Assembly (NCBI GenBank): GCA_039805905.1
Contig: JBDIVM010000006.1
Location: forward strand, 1 to 64,000
From: Thermohalobaculum sp039805905
GTDB lineage: Bacteria; Pseudomonadota; Alphaproteobacteria; Rhodobacterales; Rhodobacteraceae
DNA: 64,000 nucleotides
Direction of reading: 5' to 3'
Positions 25,844-36,491 of the stretch are shown here, piece by piece; the first letter of the stretch is position 1, and every line of letters starts with the position of its first letter. A model generated the notes under the pieces. It was not told the DNA's origin. It did no database searches and saw only the letters and a list, made by a program, of their open reading frames with translations. A program made the position numbers and the translations under genes.

Positions 25844-27255
25844 GCGCCACCATAGCGATGCTCGAGCACCGAGAACACGGCGCGCGCCGCCTGGCACTCG
25901 CCGCCCTTCGGCCGGCCCGGGCGGGCCTTTGGCGTCCACCCGTAGATGTCGAAATGCGCCCAGGGAACCCCGCCGACGAAGTGCCGCAGAAAGAGCGCTG
26001 CCGTGATCGAGCCGGCGAAGCCGCCCGCCGGCGCGTTGTCGAGATCGGCGATGTCGGGCTCGATGTCGCCCTCGTAGCCGGGCCAGAGCGGCATCCGCCA
26101 CAGCGGGTCGGCGGCGCGCGCCGAGGCAGCGGCCAGCTCGACCGCAAGGCCGTCGTCGTCGGTGTAGAACGGCACCAGATCCGGCCCCAGCGCCACCCGT
26201 GCCGCGCCGGTCAGGGTGGCGAGGTCGACGATCAGCGCCGGCGACTCCTCCGCCGCCAGCGCCAGCGCGTCGGCGAGGATCAGCCGCCCCTCGGCATCGG
26301 TGTTGTTGACCTCGACGGTCAGCCCCTTGCGCGAGCGCAGGATGTCGCCGGGCCGCATCGCCTCAGCCGAGATCGAGTTCTCGACCGCCGGGATCAGCAC
26401 GCGCAGCCGGACCGGCAGGCCGACCGCCATCACCATGTGGGCAAGGCCGAGCGCGGTCGCCGCGCCGCCCATGTCCTTCTTCATCAGCGCCATGCCCGAG
26501 GATGGCTTGATGTCGAGCCCGCCGGTGTCGAAGCAGACCCCCTTGCCGACCAGGGTCACCGCCGGGCCGCCCTCCCGGCCCCAGCGGAGCTCGATCAGGC
26601 GGGGCGCCTCGGGCCCGGCCCGGCCGACCGCATGGATCATCGGCAGGTTCTGCTCCAGCAGGGCGTCGCCCTCGGTGACCGTGACGACGGCCCCGTGCCG
26701 TCCGGCAAGCCTGCGGGCGGCCTGTTCGAGCGCTCCCGGCCCCATGTCGCTGGCAGGGGTGTTGATCAGATCGCGGGCGATGAAGACGCCCTCGGCAATG
26801 CGGCCGACCCGGCCGCCATCCACGCCCGCGGGTGTCGCGAGGTCCGCCTCGCCGCCGGCTCCGTTGTCATCCCTGCCGCCCTTGTAGCGGTCGAAGCGGT
26901 AGCGGCCCAGCATCCAGGCCAGCGCCGCCTGTTCGGCCTCGTCTGGCGCGAGGTCTCCCTCCAGCCGGTAGACGCCGGCCGGGGCGACGCGGGCGAAGGC
27001 GCCGAGATGCAGGCGCTCGCGCCGGCGCTGCGCCGGGGTGCCGAGGCCGACGAGCACGCGGGCGACCCTTCCGCCCGCGCCGGGCAGGGCGAGCGCGCTG
27101 CCCGGGGCGGCCCTGAAGCCGTTGGCCCTCGCCCAGGCGGCTTCAGCCGGCGCGAGACCGGCGAGCGTCGTCTCGAGATCCTCGGCGGCGACCATGCGGA
27201 CCGGGACTGCCGGGCCGGCCGCACGGGTGCCGTCGGATGCGCTGCCTTCGCTCAT
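25840..27255 (-). CDS. M17 family leucyl aminopeptidase
   Basis: 471 residues, a dinuclear metal exopeptidase that removes N-terminal amino acids from cytosolic peptides. The catalytic C-terminal domain has GKGVCFDTGGLDIKPSSGM (metal-binding Lys and Asp), KKDMGGAA and the family signature NNTDAEGRLILADAL. The N-terminal domain is shorter and less conserved than in PepA, so the protein is closer to PepB-like members. The start ATG has GGAG eight bases upstream. Coupled by ATGA to the NlpC/P60 gene, which suggests that the two act on the same peptides. Confidence 0.93.
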   Translation of the reverse strand: MSEGSASDGTRAAGPAVPVRMVAAEDLETTLAGLAPAEAAWARANGFRAAPGSALALPGAGGRVARVLVGLGTPAQRRRERLHLGAFARVAPAGVYRLEGDLAPDEAEQAALAWMLGRYRFDRYKGGRDDNGAGGEADLATPAGVDGGRVGRIAEGVFIARDLINTPASDMGPGALEQAARRLAGRHGAVVTVTEGDALLEQNLPMIHAVGRAGPEAPRLIELRWGREGGPAVTLVGKGVCFDTGGLDIKPSSGMALMKKDMGGAATALGLAHMVMAVGLPVRLRVLIPAVENSISAEAMRPGDILRSRKGLTVEVNNTDAEGRLILADALALAAEESPALIVDLATLTGAARVALGPDLVPFYTDDDGLAVELAAASARAADPLWRMPLWPGYEGDIEPDIADLDNAPAGGFAGSITAALFLRHFVGGVPWAHFDIYGWTPKARPGRPKGGECQAARAVFSVLEHRYGGA

Positions 27256-27350
27256 GGGGTGCTCCGCTTGCCTGTCGCCCTGCCCGCTGCCCGGGTTCTG
27301 CCGGCGAGCCTAGCGCGACCTGCGCGCCGACGCAAAGCCGTCCGTCGCAG

Positions 27351-27740
27351 TCACTCCGGCGCGCCCTTCCCGAGATGGGCGCGCAGGGCCCGCTCCGCCT
27401 CGCGCCCGGCCATCTCGGCGCTGCGCGCGGCTGCCTGCGCCGCCGCCTCGCCGCCGACGCCCGACCGCGCGGCGCGGTTCATCTCGGCAGCCGCCGCGGA
27501 GAGCGCGGCGAGGCCCAGATGCCCGGCCATGCCCACGAGATCGTGGCCGAGCCGTGCCAGTCCGTCGCGATCGCCGGCGGCCCGGAGATCGCTGAGCCGC
27601 GACAGCCGGTCGGCCAGCTCGAGCAGCCCGTCCTCGAGCATCTCGGCCAGCGCGGCGTCCCCGAGCAGCACCCCGAGCCGCGCGAGATAGGCGGCGTCGA
27701 GGGCCGGCGGCCCGGGCACGGCGGCGTGGCTCTGGAACAT
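27351..27740 (-). CDS. Orphan histidine phosphotransfer (Hpt) domain protein
   Basis: 129 residues from ATG 27740 (MFQSHAAVPGP), preceded by GGAGGACC. An all-helical, alanine- and leucine-rich protein with ARLGHDLVGMAGHLGL near residues 62-77. This matches the Hpt signature HxLKGxA, the His being the presumed phosphate carrier, although the usual Lys is Val here. No kinase or receiver gene is adjacent. It sits between the aminopeptidase and moaB, with separate spacing on both sides. A phosphorelay role is probable by fold only. Confidence 0.7.
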   Translation of the reverse strand: MFQSHAAVPGPPALDAAYLARLGVLLGDAALAEMLEDGLLELADRLSRLSDLRAAGDRDGLARLGHDLVGMAGHLGLAALSAAAAEMNRAARSGVGGEAAAQAAARSAEMAGREAERALRAHLGKGAPE

Positions 27741-27804
27741 GACGGTCCTCCGGTTGACAGGCCAGACTGTCACGGCGCCGGTTAACCGACTGTTCATCGT
27801 CGCA

Positions 27805-28347
27805 TCATTTCCGCCGCTTGTGCTCCTCGAGCCGCGGCATGATCTCGACGAAGTTGCAGGGCATGTGCCGGTAGTCGAGTTGCAGCTTCAGGATCGCGTC
27901 CCAGGCGTCCTTGCAGGCGCCGGGCGAGCCGGGGAGCGCGAACAGGTACTTCCCCCCGGCGACGCCGGCGCAGGCCCGGCTCTGCACCGCCGAGGTGCCG
28001 ATCTTGGCCATCGAGATCTGGGTGAAGACCACGTTGAAGGCCTCGATCTCCTTCTCGTAGACGTCGCGGTGCGCCTCGACCGTCACGTCGCGCCCGGTCA
28101 GCCCGGTGCCGCCCGTGGAGATGATCACGTCGATTCCCGGCCGGCCCGTCCATTCCCGCAGCTTCGCGGCAATCCTCTCGCGGTCATCCGTCACGATGGC
28201 CCGGTCGGCCAGCCGGTGCCCGGCCTCGGTCAGCCGCGCGACCAGCGTGTCGCCCGAGCGGTCCTCGGCCAGGCTCCGCGTGTCGGAGACGGTGAGGATG
28301 GCGATGTTGACGGGCACGAACTCGCGGCTCTCGTCGATGCGGCTCAT
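27805..28347 (-). CDS. moaB: Molybdenum cofactor biosynthesis protein B
   Basis: 180 residues with AAGGAGGAG upstream of ATG 28347. It is a single MoCF-binding-domain protein. SDTRSLAEDRSGDTLVARL and the molybdopterin loop ISTGGTGLTGRDVT (about 77-90) are visible, followed by FALPGSPGACKDAWD. MoaB/MogA-type proteins adenylylate molybdopterin before molybdenum insertion. The other moa/moe genes are not in the window. Length is normal. Confidence 0.93.
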   Translation of the reverse strand: MSRIDESREFVPVNIAILTVSDTRSLAEDRSGDTLVARLTEAGHRLADRAIVTDDRERIAAKLREWTGRPGIDVIISTGGTGLTGRDVTVEAHRDVYEKEIEAFNVVFTQISMAKIGTSAVQSRACAGVAGGKYLFALPGSPGACKDAWDAILKLQLDYRHMPCNFVEIMPRLEEHKRRK

Positions 28348-28378
28348 GGGTTCTCCTCCTTGGCGGGAACGTCCGCGC

Positions 28379-29002
28379 TCAGCGGCGTGCGTCGAGCGCC
28401 AGTCGCGCGGCCAGGGTCATGAAGATGCCGGCCGAGGCGATGCGCAATGCGCGTTCGAGCCGCACCGAGCGGGCGAGCGCCCGGCCGATCCCGCCCGCAA
28501 ACACCCCGACGACGCCGTTGACCACGAGGCCGCCGGCGATCAGCACCGCGCCGAGCGTCAGGAACTGCAGCAGCACCGGGCCGCGGGCGGGATCGACGAA
28601 CTGCGGCAGGAAAGCCAGCACGAAGAGGGCCACCTTCGGGTTCAGCACGTTGACCGTCACCGCGTCGCGAAAGGCGCGCGAGGTCCGGATCGGCGCGGTC
28701 TCGCGCCCGCCGAGCGGGCTGCGCAGCGCGCCGATCGCCAGCCAGACCAGATAGGCCACGCCCGCCCATCGGATCGCGTCGAACAGCCAGGGCGCGGCGA
28801 CCAGCAGCGCCGAAAGACCGAGTCCCGCCGCCAGCAGGTGGAACACGCAGCCCGCCCCGATGCCGAGATTGGCCGCCATCGCCGCCTGCGGTCCGCCGCG
28901 CAGGCCCTGGCCGAGGCAGAACAGCATGTCCGCCCCCGGGGTCAGGTTCAGCGCCAGGGCCGCAGGAGCGAAGGCGAGGAGCGTGGTCCAGTCGACGATC
29001 AT
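28379..29002 (-). CDS. LysE/RhtB family amino acid exporter
   Basis: 207 residues; the ATG directly abuts the UDG stop (TGA then ATG). It is a membrane protein with about six helices. The N-terminal LALNLTPGADMLFCLGQGLRGG is the LysE/RhtB signature, and NPKVALFVLAFLPQFVDP is the conserved mid-protein motif. It exports amino acids or homoserine-lactone-like compounds; the substrate is not predictable. It is coupled with a DNA repair gene, which is probably only a packing arrangement. Confidence 0.92.
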   Translation of the reverse strand: MIVDWTTLLAFAPAALALNLTPGADMLFCLGQGLRGGPQAAMAANLGIGAGCVFHLLAAGLGLSALLVAAPWLFDAIRWAGVAYLVWLAIGALRSPLGGRETAPIRTSRAFRDAVTVNVLNPKVALFVLAFLPQFVDPARGPVLLQFLTLGAVLIAGGLVVNGVVGVFAGGIGRALARSVRLERALRIASAGIFMTLAARLALDARR

Positions 29003-29872
29003 TCAGACCTCCGGTCCGGCGCCGTCGAGCGCGGCGCGCAGGGAAAGCAGGTCGCGCCAGGCGAGCCGCTTGTCGGCCGGCTGGCGCAGCAGATAGGCCG
29101 GGTGGAAGCTCGGCAGGAGCGGCAGCCCCGTGGGCTCGTGGCGCACCCAGCGGCCGCGCAGCCGCTTGATGCCGGCGGTCGCCCCCAGCAGCGCCCGGGT
29201 TGCGGTGTTGCCGAGGGCGAGGATGAAGTCCGGCTGCGCCAGCTCGACGTGCCGCTCGATGAAGGGCAGGAACAGGAGCGCCTCGGCATCGCTCGGGGTG
29301 CGGTTGCCGGGCGGCCGCCAGGGCAGGATGTTGGCGATGTAGGCGGCGTCCTCGGGCGCGGGGGCGGTGCGCGCGAGGCCGATCGCGGCCAGCATCCGGT
29401 CGAGGAGCTGCCCGGCGCGGCCGACGAAGGGCTTGCCGATCCGGTCCTCCTCGGCACCGGGCGCCTCGCCGATCACCATGACGCGGGCGCCGGGAAGCCC
29501 GTCGGCGAACACGAAGTTCCGCGCGCCCATCTTCAGGGGCGAGCCCTCGAAACCCCGCATCGCCTCGGCCAGTTCCTCCAGCGTCGTGGCTGCCGCGGCC
29601 AGATCCCGCGCGCTCGCCGCCTCGGCAGGCGCCTCGGGGCCCCGCTGGTCCTGCCCGGGCCGCGCGTCGGGCGCGGCACCGGTGGCGGCTGCCCGCCCGC
29701 GCGGCGCTGCGGCGAAGGCGCTCGCGGCCGCCCGCGAGGGGGCGGCATCGGCCGCCGCGGATTCGGCGAACCGGTCGACCGGCACCTCGCCGATGGCCTC
29801 GTCGGCGCCGAACTCCACCTGCCAGGCGAGGGCATCGAGAAGCGCCTGCACATGTCCAGGTGAGTCCGCCAT
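29003..29872 (-). CDS. Family 4-like uracil-DNA glycosylase lacking all cysteines
   Basis: 289 residues. The N-terminal ~90 residues are alanine-rich and variable. The glycosylase domain follows, with motif 1 GEAPGAEEDRIGKPFVGRAG (about 134-153), NILPWRPPGNR and motif 2 HPAYLL near the end. Family 4 enzymes normally hold a 4Fe-4S cluster through four cysteines. This protein contains no cysteine anywhere; where a ligand would be expected it reads FEGSPLKMGARN. It would remove uracil from DNA arising by cytosine deamination. The missing cluster makes it unusual but not necessarily inactive. It is abutted by the LysE-type gene. Confidence 0.85.
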   Translation of the reverse strand: MADSPGHVQALLDALAWQVEFGADEAIGEVPVDRFAESAAADAAPSRAAASAFAAAPRGRAAATGAAPDARPGQDQRGPEAPAEAASARDLAAAATTLEELAEAMRGFEGSPLKMGARNFVFADGLPGARVMVIGEAPGAEEDRIGKPFVGRAGQLLDRMLAAIGLARTAPAPEDAAYIANILPWRPPGNRTPSDAEALLFLPFIERHVELAQPDFILALGNTATRALLGATAGIKRLRGRWVRHEPTGLPLLPSFHPAYLLRQPADKRLAWRDLLSLRAALDGAGPEV

Positions 29873-29926
29873 GGGCCGAAGGTAGACGGAATCGCGGGCG
29901 TGGGGAACGGGGGTCAGCTTGCCGGC

Positions 29927-31336
29927 TCAGCTCCCCTCCCTCGGGTCGATCGGTCCCAGCTCCAGCCCCAGCTCCGCCTCCAGCGCCGCGGCGTGGGACA
30001 GGAGCTGCGCCTCGCCCCGGAGCGGGCCGACCATCTGCAGCCCCACCGGCAGCCCGGCCCGGGTGAAACCGCAGGGCAGCGACAGCGCCGGGGCCGAGGT
30101 CAGGGTCACCGCGAAGACGATCGCCAGCCAGTCGATATAGGTCTCGAACTTCACGCCGGCGCATTCGGTGAGCGTGCGGTACTCGACCGGGAAGGCAGCG
30201 GTGATGGTGGCGGGCGCCAGCAGGAGGTCATAGCGCTCGAAGAAGCTTGCCAGGCTCTCGGTGATCCGGCCCCGGATGCGATTGGCGCGCGCGACCTCCG
30301 CGCCGGTGATCCCGAAGCCCTTCTCGATGTTCCAGACCACGTCCGGCTTCAGCAGGTGCTTCTTCTCCTCGTAATGCGCCAGATGCCCGGTGGCGAAGGA
30401 GACGGCGCGCAGCGTCTGGAACGCCTCATGCGCCCCGGAGAAGTCCGGGCTCGCCTCCTCGACCACGGCGCCCATCGCCTCGAAGCGGCGCGCCGCAGCC
30501 TCGCAGACCGCGGCGACCTCCGGATCGACCGGCGTTACCCCGAGATCGCGCGAGAAGCCGACGCGCTTCGGCACGCGCGGCGCCTCGGCGGCGGCGCGGA
30601 AGCCCGTGTTGTCCGGTTGCGCGCGCGGGTCGTGCGGGTGCGGCCCGGCCATGGCGTCGAGCAGCAACCCGGTGTCGGCGACGTTGCGCGCCATCGGCCC
30701 GCTGACCGAGAGCGTGCCGAAGGCATCCGCCCCCGGCCCCTTCGGCACCCGGCCGGGCGACGGGCGCAGCCCGACCACGCCGCAGAAGCTCGCCGGGTTG
30801 CGCAAGGACCCGCCCATGTCGGACCCTTGAGCCACCCAGGCCTGGCCCGAGGCCAGCGCCGCCCCGGCCCCGCCCGACGAGCCCGCCACCGAGCGGCTGA
30901 GATTCCAGGGGTTGTGCGTGCGCCCGAACACCTCGTTGAAGGTCGAGGCCCCGGCGCCGAACTCGGGCGTGTTCGACTTGGCGTAGATCACCCCGCCCCG
31001 CTCCTCGATCCGCTCGACGATGTAGTCGGAGGTCTCCGGCACCCGGTCGGCATAGATCGGCGAGCCCTCGGTCGAGCGCACGCCGGCGACGAGCTCGAGG
31101 TCCTTGATCGGCACCGGCAGTCCGCCGAGCACGCCCCGCCCGGCCACCGGCTTTGCGGCGATCCGCGCCGCCTGCGCCCGCGCCCGGCCGAAGCAGAGGG
31201 TGGGGAGCGCGTTGATCTTCCCGTCCACTGCCGCCACCCGTGCCTCGAGCGCATCGAGCACCTCGGCATGGCTCACCTCGCCCGCACTCAGCCGGGCCAC
31301 CACCTCGCGGGCGGTCATTCGAATCAGCTCGTGCAT
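29927..31336 (-). CDS. Amidase signature family hydrolase
   Basis: 469 residues from ATG 31336 (MHELIRMTAREVV), with GGAGAGGACGCAGGA upstream. The Ser-cisSer-Lys triad is visible: Lys78 in VPIKDL, Ser153 in the AGSSGGAGAA signature and Ser177 in SDMGGSLRNPASFCG. It hydrolyses carboxylic amides; members of this kind act on aliphatic or aryl amides, and a GatA role is unlikely because GatB and GatC are not adjacent. It is divergent from ETF-QO across a 151-base gap. Confidence 0.92.
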   Translation of the reverse strand: MHELIRMTAREVVARLSAGEVSHAEVLDALEARVAAVDGKINALPTLCFGRARAQAARIAAKPVAGRGVLGGLPVPIKDLELVAGVRSTEGSPIYADRVPETSDYIVERIEERGGVIYAKSNTPEFGAGASTFNEVFGRTHNPWNLSRSVAGSSGGAGAALASGQAWVAQGSDMGGSLRNPASFCGVVGLRPSPGRVPKGPGADAFGTLSVSGPMARNVADTGLLLDAMAGPHPHDPRAQPDNTGFRAAAEAPRVPKRVGFSRDLGVTPVDPEVAAVCEAAARRFEAMGAVVEEASPDFSGAHEAFQTLRAVSFATGHLAHYEEKKHLLKPDVVWNIEKGFGITGAEVARANRIRGRITESLASFFERYDLLLAPATITAAFPVEYRTLTECAGVKFETYIDWLAIVFAVTLTSAPALSLPCGFTRAGLPVGLQMVGPLRGEAQLLSHAAALEAELGLELGPIDPREGS

Positions 31337-31487
31337 TCCTGCGTCCTCTCCCTTCACACCGGCGGCGCGGATGCGCCGCCCGGTGTCGCGTTCGCGTTGA
31401 CCTCGATCTGAACCGCGCGATACATCTCCGCGCAAGCTGGAAACCGCCCGCATGCGCCGGAATTCCGCGCGGCGGGCAAGCCGGGGG

Positions 31488-33152
31488 ATGGCCATGGCCG
31501 ATACGGCACGCGAGTCGATGGAGTACGACGTGGTCATCGTCGGGGCCGGCCCGGCGGGGCTGGCGGCGGCGATCCGCCTCAAGCAGCTTGGCGGCGACGG
31601 CGTCTCGGTGGTGGTGCTGGAGAAGGGCTCCGAGGTCGGGGCGCACATCCTCTCGGGCGCGGTGCTCGACCCCTCGGGGCTCGACGCGCTGATCCCGGAC
31701 TGGAAGGCGAAGGGCGCGCCGCTGAACACGGCCGTCACCGAGGACCGGTTCTACGTCATCGGCGAGCATGGCGAGATGCGGCTCCCGAACCTGCTGATGC
31801 CGCCGCTCATGGACAACCACGGCAACTACATCGTCTCGATGGGCAATGTCTGCCGCTGGATGGCGGCCGAGGCCGAGGCGCTGGGCGTCGAGATATTCCC
31901 CGGCATGGCGGCGAGCGCGCTTGTCCACGGCGAGGCCGGCGAGGTGAAGGGCGTGGTCGCCGGCGAGTTCGGACTGAACGCCGACGGCACGCCGGGCGAC
32001 GCCTACGAGCCGGGCATGGAGCTGCACGGCAAATACGTGTTCCTGGCCGAGGGCGTGCGCGGCTCGCTGGCGAAGCAGGTGATCGCCCGCTATCGCCTCG
32101 ATGCCGGCTCCGACGTGCAGAAATACGGCCTCGGCATGAAGGAGCTCTGGGAGGTCAGGCCCGAGAAGCACCGGCCCGGCCAGGTCACCCACACCATGGG
32201 CTGGCCGCTCTGGCGCAATGCCGGCGGTGGGTCGTTCATGTACCACCTCGAGAACAACCAGGTCTATGTGGGCTTCGTGGTGCACCTGAACTACGCCAAT
32301 CCGCACCTCTACCCCTACATGGAGTTCCAGCGCTTCAAGCATCACCCGCTGATCGCCGGGGTGCTGGAGGGCGGCAAGCGGGTGGCCTATGGCGCCCGCG
32401 CGATCTCGGAGGGTGGCTGGCAGTCGCTGCCGAAGCTGACCTTCCCGGGCGGGGCGCTGCTCGGCTGCGCGGCCGGCATGGTCAACGTGCCGCGGATCAA
32501 GGGCAACCACAACGCGATGCTCTCGGGGATCGCCGCCGCCGAGGCGGCCTGGGAGGCGCTGCAGGCGGGCCGCGCCGCGGACGAGCTTGCCGCCTACGAG
32601 GCCGCGGTGCGCGCCGGGCCGATCGCGAAGGACCTGAAGAAGGTGAGGAACGTCAAGCCGCTGTGGTCCAGGCTCGGCATGTGGGCCTCGCTGGCGCTGG
32701 GCGGGTTCGACATGTGGGTGGCGAACCTGCTCGGCTTCAACCCGCTCGGCACCTGGACGCACGGCAAGACGGATGCGGCCGCGACCGGGCGGGCCTCCGA
32801 GCATGCCCCGATCGACTATCCGAAGCCCGACGGCGTCCTCAGCTTCGACCGGCTGACCAATGTCGCCTATTCCTTCACCAACCACGAGGAAAGCCAGCCG
32901 GCGCATCTGAAGCTGACCGATCCCGCGATCCCGGTCGCAGTCAACCTGCCCGTATACGCCGAGCCGGCGCAGCGCTACTGCCCGGCCGGGGTCTACGAGG
33001 TGGTGCGCGACGAGGACGGCTCGAACCCGCGGTTCCAGATCAACTTCCAGAACTGCGTCCACTGCAAGACCTGCGACATCAAGGACCCCAGCCAGAACAT
33101 CACCTGGACCACGCCCCAGGGCGGCGGGGGGCCGAATTATCCGAACATGTGA
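31488..33152 (+). CDS. Electron transfer flavoprotein-ubiquinone oxidoreductase
   Basis: 554 residues from ATG 31488, behind a GGGGG run, with another ATG at 31494. It takes electrons from reduced ETF into ubiquinone at the inner membrane. The FAD motif VVIVGAGPAGLAAAIRL begins near residue 17. Near the C-terminus a YCPAG cysteine and the close-set cysteines of CVHCKTC bind the 4Fe-4S cluster, followed by DPSQNITWTTPQGGGGPNYP, the standard end of the family. Substrate dehydrogenases feeding ETF, such as the dimethylglycine dehydrogenase-like protein at 20-22 kb, would depend on it. Confidence 0.96.
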   Translation: MAMADTARESMEYDVVIVGAGPAGLAAAIRLKQLGGDGVSVVVLEKGSEVGAHILSGAVLDPSGLDALIPDWKAKGAPLNTAVTEDRFYVIGEHGEMRLPNLLMPPLMDNHGNYIVSMGNVCRWMAAEAEALGVEIFPGMAASALVHGEAGEVKGVVAGEFGLNADGTPGDAYEPGMELHGKYVFLAEGVRGSLAKQVIARYRLDAGSDVQKYGLGMKELWEVRPEKHRPGQVTHTMGWPLWRNAGGGSFMYHLENNQVYVGFVVHLNYANPHLYPYMEFQRFKHHPLIAGVLEGGKRVAYGARAISEGGWQSLPKLTFPGGALLGCAAGMVNVPRIKGNHNAMLSGIAAAEAAWEALQAGRAADELAAYEAAVRAGPIAKDLKKVRNVKPLWSRLGMWASLALGGFDMWVANLLGFNPLGTWTHGKTDAAATGRASEHAPIDYPKPDGVLSFDRLTNVAYSFTNHEESQPAHLKLTDPAIPVAVNLPVYAEPAQRYCPAGVYEVVRDEDGSNPRFQINFQNCVHCKTCDIKDPSQNITWTTPQGGGGPNYPNM

Positions 33153-33173
33153 GGGGTGCGGGCGGGCGTGGCG

Positions 33174-33641
33174 CTACGGGTGCGAGATGACCGTCATCTC
33201 CATATGCGGCCAGAGCGGCCCGCGCAGCCATTCGTGGAACAGCGCCGCGAAGGCCGGACCATGCGCCTTCGCACCCGACCGCATCCAGTGCGCAACCCTC
33301 GCGGAGCCGGGCCGGTCGAGAGAGGGCCGCACGTAGGCGCAGCCCAGATAGGCGCCGGCGCGATCGCGGATCACCCAGGCGAAGGCGCGCCGGGCGGCGA
33401 ATTCGCAGCGGTGCCGCACGAGATCGGCGTGGTCAGCCTCGCGCGTCAGTCCGCGCGGCCAGGGGACACCGAAGATTCCCTCGAGCTCGTCGATGCTCTC
33501 GCCGATGGCCGCCATGTCGTCGTCCAGATCCGCCTCGGTCAGCATGGTCAGCCGGAAGTCGCCAAGTGCAACCTGCTCGGGGATCGGCCGGTCCGCAAAA
33601 TGGGGGTGCGGGTCCATCGCGTCGAGATCCTCCGAAACCAT
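33174..33641 (-). CDS. GNAT-like acetyltransferase domain protein
   Basis: 155 residues with GGAGGAATGA just before ATG 33641. The segments FRLTMLTEADLDDDMAAIGES and FAWVIRDRAGAYLGCAYVRPSL match the N-terminal strands of GNAT folds. The usual acetyl-CoA loop (RGxGxG/A) is not obvious, and the C-terminus WLRGPLWPHMEMTVISHP is short. It may be a diverged or N-acyltransferase-like member. It converges on ETF-QO with a gap of 21 bases. Function unknown. Confidence 0.65.
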   Translation of the reverse strand: MVSEDLDAMDPHPHFADRPIPEQVALGDFRLTMLTEADLDDDMAAIGESIDELEGIFGVPWPRGLTREADHADLVRHRCEFAARRAFAWVIRDRAGAYLGCAYVRPSLDRPGSARVAHWMRSGAKAHGPAFAALFHEWLRGPLWPHMEMTVISHP

Positions 33642-33779
33642 TCATTCCTCCAGTCGATGGCACGAATGCGTGTTCATGGCAGGGCCGGGACGAGCGGCAT
33701 GGCCGAGCGTCCGCCGGGGGAGCAGGGCGTCGAATGCGCGAGGACACACGGCTGCCCTGGACGAGAATGGAATGCAGAA

Positions 33780-33803
33780 CGCCCCGGCCATGTGGCCGGG
33801 GCG
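33780..33803 (-). terminator. Rho-independent-like terminator after pnp
   Basis: Perfect 11-base arms CGCCCCGGCCA and complement with a two-base centre. On the minus strand the hairpin is followed by TTCTGCATT. It begins 28 bases past the pnp stop at 33832. The long GC stem and T-rich tail support termination of the truB-rpsO-pnp block. Confidence 0.75.
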
Positions 33804-33831
33804 TCCCATTCTCCCGCGAGAGTCCGGGGCC

Positions 33832-35982
<2,151 letters not shown>

Positions 35983-36030
35983 TCGGTTTCCTTCCTGACG
36001 GACGGTGCCCGGATGGCCCCGCCCGCGCTG

Positions 36031-36046
36031 CATCCCTCCCGGGATG
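36031..36046 (-). promoter_or_regulatory. Leader hairpin of pnp
   Basis: Arms CATCCC and GGGATG around a four-base loop, within the 239-base gap between rpsO and pnp, about 49 bases before the PNPase start. In E. coli the pnp leader hairpin is cut by RNase III and serves PNPase autoregulation. Equivalence here is inferred from position only; the stem is short. Confidence 0.35.
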
Positions 36047-36187
36047 GACCCCCGTTTCGCTTATCCCAACGCTTCAACCCGGGGTCATGGGAGGAAACGA
36101 ACGGACGTGAAGCCGCGCTTCTGGCCGGTGCCCCGAGTCCCGGGGCGGAAGGCACGGGGCGCGCGGGCCGGCCCCTCCGATGTGGCG

Positions 36188-36213
36188 GGGCGCGCGCCTC
36201 AAGGCACGCGCCC
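36188..36213 (-). terminator. GC-rich hairpin directly after rpsO
   Basis: On the minus strand GGGCGCGTGCC and GGCGCGCGCCC pair (one G-T) around a TTGA loop, eight bases after the rpsO stop. There is no U-tract, so it may be a partial terminator or a processing hairpin between rpsO and pnp rather than a full stop. Confidence 0.5.
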
Positions 36214-36221
36214 GGATTTCG

Positions 36222-36491
36222 TCAGCGGCGGATGCCGAGGCGCTCGATGATCGTCCTGTAGCGCGCCTCGTCCCTGGCCTTGACGTAGTCGAGCAGCTTG
36301 CGCCGCTGCGACACCATCTTGAGCAGGCCGCGCCGCGAGTGGTTGTCCTTCGCGTGGCTCTTGAAGTGCTCGGTCAGGTTGGTGATCCGTTCGGTCAGGA
36401 TCGCGACCTGCACCTCGGGCGAGCCGGTATCGCCTTCCCTGGTGGCGTGTTCCTTGATCAGCGCTTCCTTGCGCTCAGGGGTGATCGACAT
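36222..36491 (-). CDS. rpsO: 30S ribosomal protein S15
   Basis: 89 residues, the standard length. It binds 16S rRNA helices 20-22 early in assembly of the platform. The family signature is visible as HATREGDTGSPEVQVAILTERITNLTEH and HSRRGLLKMVSQRRKLLDYVK. The ATG at 36491 lies inside the end of truB (17-base overlap) with GGAGACCCCC upstream, so it is coupled to truB translation. A GC-rich hairpin follows and pnp comes next, the common truB-rpsO-pnp order. Confidence 0.98.
   Translation of the reverse strand: MSITPERKEALIKEHATREGDTGSPEVQVAILTERITNLTEHFKSHAKDNHSRRGLLKMVSQRRKLLDYVKARDEARYRTIIERLGIRR

Noticed and set aside
29927..31336. Amidase as GatA of tRNA amidotransferase
   Set aside because: GatB and GatC are not adjacent, and the neighbours are unrelated.
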